Below are positions 37,601-46,600 of a stretch of DNA of 64,000 bases, in pieces (the first letter of the stretch is position 1; each line of letters begins with the position of its first letter). The DNA lies in the NCBI GenBank assembly GCA_037349105.1, contig JAYJMM010000042.1, positions 1,591,501 through 1,655,500 of the forward strand, written 5' to 3'. The notes below the pieces were generated by a model. It was not told the DNA's origin. It saw only the letters and a list, made by a program, of their open reading frames with translations, and did no database searches. The position numbers and the translations under genes were made by a program. The DNA is from Limnomonas spitsbergensis. Its lineage: Eukaryota; Chlorophyta; Chlorophyceae; Chlamydomonadales.

Positions 37601-40600
37601 CATATTCCAGGGCAAGCGCGTTGAGATCCATCCATCGTGGGCCATGTGTGCATAACTAGAACTTTGTCACTCGAGACAGGCATAAGGTTTAGGGTTTAGG
37701 GTTTAGGGTGGCACAAGATGTGTCTTTATAGACACCACTTATGCCACACCCTAAGTAAAACGTTGATCATACACGCTTTTTGTATTGACTCATATGGGCC
37801 CACCTTGGACCCTTAACCCTGCATTTAATTACACGTACCCACCTACTCTAAAACCCTCATAAACCCTAATACATTCACACGTCGCAGCCCACTCGTATCA
37901 TGAACTTAATCTTAATGGACACATCTCGGCCCGCATTGCACCCTAACCTCTACTCCCACAGCCCTTTGCACTCAACCCCAACGGTATGGACACACATCTG
38001 TGCACCCTACACCCTTCACCCTTCACTCTTAATTTCATACCCTACCCTACCTGTATGGACAGGTATCGGCCCACAAGTACCGACGTGCACTGAATGACTG
38101 TGACGGGGTCCGCATGCACAGTGCCCGGCGGGAAAGCTTTGCAAAGGGCGTTCCCTGTGGCCGCGCCCACGCTTGAATTGGACGGGACAGAGCTGGTATC
38201 CACCAAGGTGTCTCCCACGCGGATCTCGAGGGATTGAAGTTTCTCTGTATGTGTGGGGGCCAGTTCGTGCGTTCGATTGAATGTCATGCTGGGATAAGCA
38301 ATTTATATTCAGGCATGGGGGCCATGTCCCTTGTTTGGGCAAAAATTGTGGCTTCCCACAATCCACTCACACGCTTGTTTTCAAACTTGTTTATTCATTC
38401 CGGCCCCCAATGATGGTTTGAGTTTTTATTTTTTGCACTTTTAATTCGTAGCGCGCACCCCCCAAAAACTGTTTGAGCACCTAATTGACACGCCGCGCTG
38501 GGGCGATTTTCAAAATAATATTAGCGCGCAGCTACCATATGTCCGCGCAGGCCAATATTTAATCAATACAGAGCAAAGTCTATCGATTTCACCGTAGACT
38601 ACCAAAGCAAAGGCAAGGGCAGGGACGAGGGCAGGGACGTGGGGGGGGAGCAACCCCGGGCCCCCCAAAGGTGGAAAAGAGGGGCCAAGGAAGGCTTCCG
38701 GGGACTAACAGGGGGAGGGGCAGGGCTGCAGGGGGGCCGGGACAGGTCTCAGGGGACTGGCAGGGGGAGGGGCAGGGCTGCAGGGGGGCCGGGACAGGTC
38801 TCAGGGGACTGGCAGGGGGAGGGGCAGGGCTGCAGGGGGGCCGGGACAGGTCTCAGGGGACTAACAGGGGGAGGGGCAGGGCTGCAGGGGGGCCGGGACA
38901 GGTCTCAGGGGACTGGCAGGGGGAGGGGCAGGGCTGCAGGGGGGCCGGGACAGGTCTCAGGGGACTGGCAGGGGGAGGGGCAGGGCTGCAGGGGGGCCGG
39001 GACAGGTCTCAGGGGACTGGCAGGGGGAGGGGCAGGGCTGCAGGGGGGGGCCGGGACAGGTCTCAGGGGACTGGCAGGGGGAGGGGCAGGGCTGCAGGGG
39101 GGGGCCGGGACAGGTCTCAGGGGACTGGCAGGGGGAGGGGCAGGGCTGCAGGGGGGCCGGGACAGGTCTCAGGGGACTGGCAGGGGGAGGGGCAGGGCTG
39201 CAGGGGGGCCGGGACAGGTCTCAGGGGACTGGCAGGGGGAGGGGCAGGGCTGCAGGGGGGGGCCGGGACAGGTCTCAGGGGACTGACAGGGGGAGGGGCA
39301 GGGCTGCAGGGGGGGTCCAGGACAGGTCTCAGGGGACTGGCAGGGGGAGGGGCAGGGCTGCAGGGGGGCCGGGACAGGTCTCAGGGGACTGGCAGGGGGA
39401 GGGGCAGGGCTGCAGGGGAGCCGGGACAGGTCTCAGGGGACTAACAGGGGGAGGGGCTGGGCTGCAGGGGAGCCGGGACAGGTCTCAGGGGACTGGCAGG
39501 GGGAGGGGCAGGGCTGCAGGGGGGGGCCGGGACAGGTCTCAGGGGACTGACAGGGGGAGGGGCAGGGCTGCAGGGGGGGGCCAGGACAGGTCTCAGGGGA
39601 CTGGCAGGGGGAGGGGCAGGGCTGCAGGGGGGCCGGGACAGGTCTCAGGGGACTGGCAGGGGGAGGGGCAGGGCTGCAGGGGAGCCGGGACAGGTCTCAG
39701 GGGACTGACAGGGGGAGGGGCAGGGCTGCAGGGGGGGGCCAGGACAGGTCTCAGGGGACTGGCAGGGGGAGGGGCAGGGCTGCAGGGGGGCCAGGACAGG
39801 TCTCAGGGGACTAACAGGGGGAGGGGCTGGGCTGCAGGGGGGCCGGGACAGGTCTCAGGGGACTGACAGGGGGAGGGGCAGGGCTGCAGAGGTGGCACAT
39901 ATTGAGGCTGTTGATTCTGAGGCAGTAGATTCTGAGGCTGACGAGGAGGGAGGAGAGGAGAGGGATGAGGAGGGGGAGGAATCTGAGGGGAGAGGCCTGT
40001 GAAGATGAATCACGCATGTCGAACTCACAGCAGTACCACGCACTGCGGCAGTGGTGGCTGAATAAAATCAAATAAATATTAGTTTTCGGGTTTTTAAGGG
40101 CTAATGAATACAATAAGACGAATTGGTCTTCCTTTAAATAATTCAATGTTGAAGCCCTAATGAACTTCTAAGTTGCTGAAATGGTACCGTGGTACACGAC
40201 GACACGATACACTATTACGCCCAACAGATTGTTTTCAAAAAGTTCCTGCCTCATCAGACGACATCAGAATTGGGAATACAAAAATTGGCTGCGGTATTGC
40301 CTGTTAATACCGGTACATAAATTCAGCCTCTTGCTAAAGAGGCTTCTTTGTCCTGAACATTCCTTTTGGTTCTTGTGGCTTGTTTCCCACGATTCGCACT
40401 GCCTGGCCCTTTCGCAAAAGGCTGTGGGTGGTTGCGTTAACTTTGTTACCACAACAGACGCGACTAGAGAATCGTTGTACTGGCTTCACACCTTTTACCT
40501 GACCATGAGACAGGATGTCATAAAATGCAGTGCCCGTTACTGGTAGATTATCTGTAGTCCTCACACCTCTTGCCATGAGTCAGCTGCCAGCATGTCCACA

Positions 40601-43600
40601 CATACAGTGACAGGCACTGGTACATTCCATGTTATCTTCGTACCATTTACCTGACCATGAGTCAGCTGCCTACATGTCCATACATGAGGTGGCAGGCAAT
40701 CCGACAGTGACACATTTTTATGTTGCCTTCATACCCCTGACCTGACCAAGAGTCCGTCCGCCCATAAATGATGACGGTCCCAATGCTGTAGCTGGCCCCA
40801 AGGTCGACGCTGTGAGGCAGCAGGGGAGTCATGTTGAGCATTTTCCTGCTACAATTCAGCTATTATAAGGTGTTTCCGCAACAATTCAGCTACTGCGAGG
40901 TGTGCCTGCTACAGTTTTAAAGGTGTTTCTGCAACGAAATTGAGTGATTTTAAGGTGTTTCAGCTGCATCAGGGTACTATATGCCCAAGAGGGCCCTGGT
41001 GCAGCAAGGCCCCCAAGGTAGATGTTACGAGGCAGCAGCAGTGTCATTTTAGATGTTGAGCATGTGTCTGCTGCAATTTAGCTATAATAAGGAGTTTCTG
41101 CAAGAATTCAGCTACATCACGGTGTACGGCTGAGGTGGCCTGGTGCAGCAAGCAGTGCTGTGCCGATTACTGTCCTTACGGTGGCTGAATGACGTAGCTG
41201 AGTTTTAGTCACCATATTTCCAAGGCAATTTCAGATACTTTTACCACTAAGGGACCGTAATTGTTCACAAGATTTCTAGATTACAGCGCAATTGCACAGC
41301 ACTGAAAGCAAGGACCCAAGGTTAAAGTAACATCAGTGTCATGTTGCTTCAGCGAGGTGGGAGGCCTGAAAACACAATTGGGGGGCATTGATTTTTGAGT
41401 ATTTTAATTAGTGTGCGCTGGACGACCCTTGGTGGCCGCCAGTCGGCTACAACTGGGCTGATGCGGGGCAAGCATTGACTTCCCCCAATGGAGGCGGCCT
41501 GCACAGCAAGCGCCTTGCTGCACCAGGCGCATCCGGCCGCAAGCCTTCATGTACCTGACATTTAGCTGAAATTAGCTGACATGTAGCTGAAATTAGCTGA
41601 CATGTAGCTGACATGCAGCTGAAACAAACAAGAGCCTTGCAACCCATCACCTGGAATATCCCCAGTACAGTTTTCGTTTTGGCTTTGAGGCCGGCAAAGG
41701 CCCTGATGGGACCAAACCTGGACCAGCATATGGCCGGTGGCTACAGCTCATGTCTGGCCACACCTGAGGTCTCTGGCCAGAGGCCAGAGTGTAGCTGAAT
41801 TGTAGCTGAGTGGTAGGAAATAAAAGAAACTGTCAGAGTTCAAGACCTGAGCTCTGGCCATCCGACCCGGGAGGCGGAAACGGCAAAGAGTTAGGGTCTA
41901 GGGTATAGCTCAGCCTGACAGCTGTCGTCCTCACGAAGGCCTCCACAGGGTTCAGGGATCAGGGTTGAGAGTTCAGGGTTCCGAGTTCAGGGCTCAAGGT
42001 CTGGGCTGATGGTTACTGAGGGTTTAGGGTCCAGGTTACTTCCTCACCTGATCCATGGAAACCCCACTCCATTGGCGGCAACGTAAGCTGTCGAGGCGCA
42101 AGATCCCGCAGCCATATCCCCGTCCGTGTTTCCATCAGCAAGCTGTTGCATCGTCCCCGGCGTGAGCACCGTGCTGGCCCTCACGGGCTTGCCCGCGGCC
42201 AGGTTTGGCGCCTTGTGCAGCGGGACCCAATCGAAGAGCAGCGCGCGCACGAGGCCGCCGCCGGCCTTCCCGTGGATGCGGTAGAGACGCGCCGGGGAGA
42301 AGGAGGGTGCCGCGGAGTGCACCGTACCAGAGCTGGCGGTGCCGCAAGCGCCGAGGAGGCCCTGGGTCACGGTCCGCCCCGACGAGGTGGTCCAGAGGAG
42401 GCTCTGTATGTGGATGGCAGTTAAGGATGGGTCTTCCGCGCTGGTACCGTTGCCGGCGCACACAGACACAGCGGTGATGAACTCGTTGGTGGCCAGGGTC
42501 AGCCTGTACCGCACAAGGTAGGACGGGAAAGGACGAGCACTGAAGTGACTACCTGGTACATGCCGTAAGCAATGGCCATTCTATTACTGGCGCCAGCAGG
42601 TAAACGGGCGCTGTGATGTGCACAGAAAATGCATGTGCAAGCTATTAAATACCTACATAGCATTGTGCAGACAAGGCGAAGAATTGAATACTGCCCCACT
42701 GGACCTGCTAAAGCCGGTGGGAAAATGAATCAGAACCGCAAGCCGCCGTAATCAATTATCATGTGTCTTCTTTTTCTCACGGTAACGGCGCGGATGTAGC
42801 TTCGGCCCAGGCTGCGCTGTTTCCTTAACTCTCACGCCCCCCACGGGGCGTAGCTTTCTTTCTTTCTTTCTACGGGCGCTGTGGCACCTACCTCATGATG
42901 GGGTGCGTAATGAATTGATAGATTGTGGTACTGATGCCGGTTATTAATGAACATTTCGTCAGCACATAAAATTAATCGTCACCGTACCCGCACATTTGAT
43001 TTACCTTAGGAATACTACGTAATATAGCATAAACCCACAATAAATACAAAAATAATTTAATTTTATATTTAAAAAAAAAGCCCGCGGGTATTAATTAATC
43101 ACGATACTCGTATAAATGCTGCCCTTAGGGCAGAAACTACCACTGGTGATAGGTAGCCTTTGAACATATCCTTGACCCTTCATTATGAGAAATTCAATGC
43201 AAACATGCCATGAAATTAAAAATTTAAATTATAAATACGACCACCTACAGATAAATAAATATGCCCTGAGGCGTGGATTAAAGAAGCCACGGAGCCTCCC
43301 TATCGTCATGCACTTTCGTCATCACTTGAGAAGAAGGAAAGAAAGAAAACGAAACTGCCCCCCCCTCCTCCCCGCACCACCAAGATCAGGTACAGGTTAA
43401 AAAGATACGTCGGCTACTGGTTGCCGGGCTAGGGCGCGGCCGGGGGTGGGGAGAGGGACTTACGACGAGGGAAGGGTTCAGAGGGTAGAAGCCTCTTAAG
43501 GTTCCCCGGACGGTGGTGGGGGGGAGTGGATTTATGACGAGGGAAGGGTTCAGAGGGTAGAAGCCTCTTGAGGTTCCCCGGACGGTGGTGGGGGGGAGTG

Positions 43601-46600
43601 GATTTATGACGAGGGAAGGGTTCAGAGGGTAGAAGCCTCTTGAGGTTCCCCGGACGGTGGGGGGGGAGTGGATTTATGACGAGGGAAGGGTTCAGAGGCT
43701 AGAAGCCTCTTGAGGTTCCCCGGACGGTGGGGGGGGGAGTGGATTTATGACGAGGGAAGGATTCAGAGGCTAGAAGCCTCCTGAGGTTCCCCGGACGGTG
43801 GTGGGGGGGAGTGGATTTATGACGAGGGAAGGGTTCAGAGGCTAGAAGCCTCTTGAGGTTCCCCGGACGGTGGGGGGGGGAGTGGATTTATGACGAGGGA
43901 AGGGTTCAGAGGCTAGAAGCCTCTTGAGGTTCCCCGGACGGTGGTGGGGGGGAGTGGATTTATGACGAGGGAAGGGTTCAGAGGCTAGAAGCCTCTTGAG
44001 GTTCCCCGGACGGTGGGGGGGGGAGTGGATTTATGACGAGGGAAGGGTTCAGAGGCTAGAAGCCTCTTGAGGTTCCCCGGACGGTGGGGGGGGGGAGTGG
44101 ATTTATGACGAGGGAAGGGTTCAGAGGCTAGAAGCCTCTTGAGGATCCCCAGACGGTGGGGGGGGAGTGGATTTATGACGAGGGAAGGGTTCAGAGGCTA
44201 GAAGCCTCTTGAAGATCCCAGGACGGTGGTGGGGGGAGTGGATTTATGACGAGGGAAGGGTTCAGAGGCTAGAAGCCTCTTGAGGATCCCAGGACGGTGG
44301 GGGGGGGAGTGGATTTATGACGAGGGAAGGGTTCAGAGGGTAGAAGCCTCTTGAGGTTCCCCGGACGGTGGTGGGGGGAGTGGATTTATGACGAGGGAAG
44401 GGTTCAGAGGCTAGAAGCCTCTTAAGGTTCCCCGGACGGTGGTGGGGGGGAGTGGATTTATGACGAGGGAAGGGTTCAGAGGCTAGAAGCCTCTTGAGGA
44501 TCCCAGGACGGTGGTGTTGGGGATCCATCCAGAACCCATAAGGGAAGAAGACACTGCCATCCTCCTTGCTAATTAAACGCTGATCCCAAATCCCCTTAAA
44601 TGGACACACTTGCCCGTTTTCACCCCGATTCCCAATTTGCAAGTTTATTTTTTCAAAACACCATACCGTAGATTTGATTTGCCATCGCTCGATCCCTCAA
44701 CAGTATTTCCCCCACAAAATACCGCATTTGACCGGCTGTTTCTTAGACAAAGAGGCTTTTGCACATAGGCTGTTGGGTATAGGCTGTTGGGCAGACAAAA
44801 TACCACATTTGACAGGCTGTTGGAAAGCCACCCCCAAGCTCTTCACATTCTTGCAGGAACATTCATCAGTATTTGTTAAGGGTTTAGGGTTGAGGGTTGA
44901 GGGTTTAGGGTTGAGGGTTAAGTGCACCAATACCACACACACCGGCAGAGCTCATTTATACTCAGCTGTACCCAGAGCCCTAAACCCCACAGGTAAGAAA
45001 GAAAGAAAGCTACACCCTACTGGGGCGTGGAGGTTAAGGAAGCAGCGCAGCTTGTGGCCCCACAGGTAATATCTGCACCTGACCCCCCGATGTGACCGGT
45101 ATGCAGCTAGTGGCTCAGATTACCCAGCATAAGCAATTAAGCATCACGGTATCTCACGCCAGACTTCCCCCACCCCGTCCGTCAGCCATGATGTTGCTGA
45201 AACGTAGATGAAGCACCCAGAAATTAACTAAGCTGCATAACTTACTTGTCCAGCACGTCACCGTCAGCGCCTTGCGTCGACGCCAGTGTGACCCCATACG
45301 AGACCTGCATCTTGACCATGTTGCCAGCTGGCAGGGCCGCCGAGTCCGTCCACACTTCAACGGCTGAGATTGGCGCGTAGTGTGAAGCTGACAGGTAGGC
45401 CTCATCATCATACAACCCGCCCACCCACTCTCCGAAAGGACCCACAGCTTCATACCCTGAAAAATTTGTGGTTTAGGGGTGGGGGTTGAGGGTTGAGGGT
45501 TGAAGGTTGAGGGTTGAGGGTTAAGGGCACAACGTACGCTCAGTCTAAAACCCATCGCCCCTTCCCCACCTAGAGACCTCCACGAGGTCATGTCTCTGTC
45601 CCGGCTGGTGTGAATATGCAGGGCTATCAAGGGTTTGGGATCTAACGTTCGGTGCAAAACCCTCACGCATCTGCAGATTGCTCCAAGTTCACACCCATGT
45701 TCCGACCGGTGTGAATGCACCAGGACTCTGAGAGTTTGGGATTTAAGGCTCGGTGCTAAACCCTCACTTACCTGCAGATCGCTCCCAGTTCACACCCTGG
45801 TCCCGGCTGGTGTGAATGTACCAGGACTCTGAGAGTTTGGGAATTAGGGTTAAGGGCACAGCCCTCACTCCCATACAGATTGCTCCCAGTTCACCCCCCT
45901 GTCCCAACTAATGTGAATGTACCGGGATTTACAAGGTCACAGTTTCCGTTAGGGTCTAGGGTTTGAGGTACCCATTCCCTCACCTATGGACCGCTACCAA
46001 ATCTTGCCCGCCCCGGCTGGTATGGATATACCAGGCATTGAGAGTTGAAGGGCTTAGGGTGTAGGGTGAAGGTTTTAAGGTAACCCCTTCACTCACATAC
46101 AGACCGCTGCCAAGTCTCGCCCATGTCCCAGCTGGTTTGGATGTGCCAAAATATTGAGAGTTTTAGAGTTTTAGAGTTAGGGTTGGAGTGTTGGTGTTTA
46201 GGGTTTAGGCCTTTAAGGTAACCCCTTCACTCACCTACAGACCGCTGCCAAGTCTCGCCCTTGTCACGGCTGGTGTGGATATACCGGTCGTTGTCGGCGC
46301 CCATGGACAACGCAGCCATCCTGAACCCGTCGGCGGAGCAGACGGCCTTCGTGAAAATGCCGGTGCTCGTCCGAGCGGCCCAGCTGCCGCCGCCATCGTA
46401 GCTGGTGAACAGATCCCCGCCGATGACAGCTACCATGGCCAGGCCGTCGTCGGAGCTCTTGATGTCCAGCCCGGGACCGCGGGTCAGCCCGGCGGCTGCC
46501 TCTCTCCAAGTGGCGCCACCATCCGCGCTGAGGAAAACTGTGGAGTTGCTGGACTTGACCGCCGCCAGGCTGCCACCGTCATTGAAGCTGGTGAGTGCGG

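Noticed and set aside
37680..37712. Chromosome end suggested by TTTAGGG repeats
   Set aside because: Only three or four units inside an intron; similar short tracts are scattered through the window.
38639..39444. Gly/Arg-rich plus-strand frames of 215 and 257 codons
   Set aside because: Products of the 52-bp minisatellite inside intron 3; no start context, splice or domain support.
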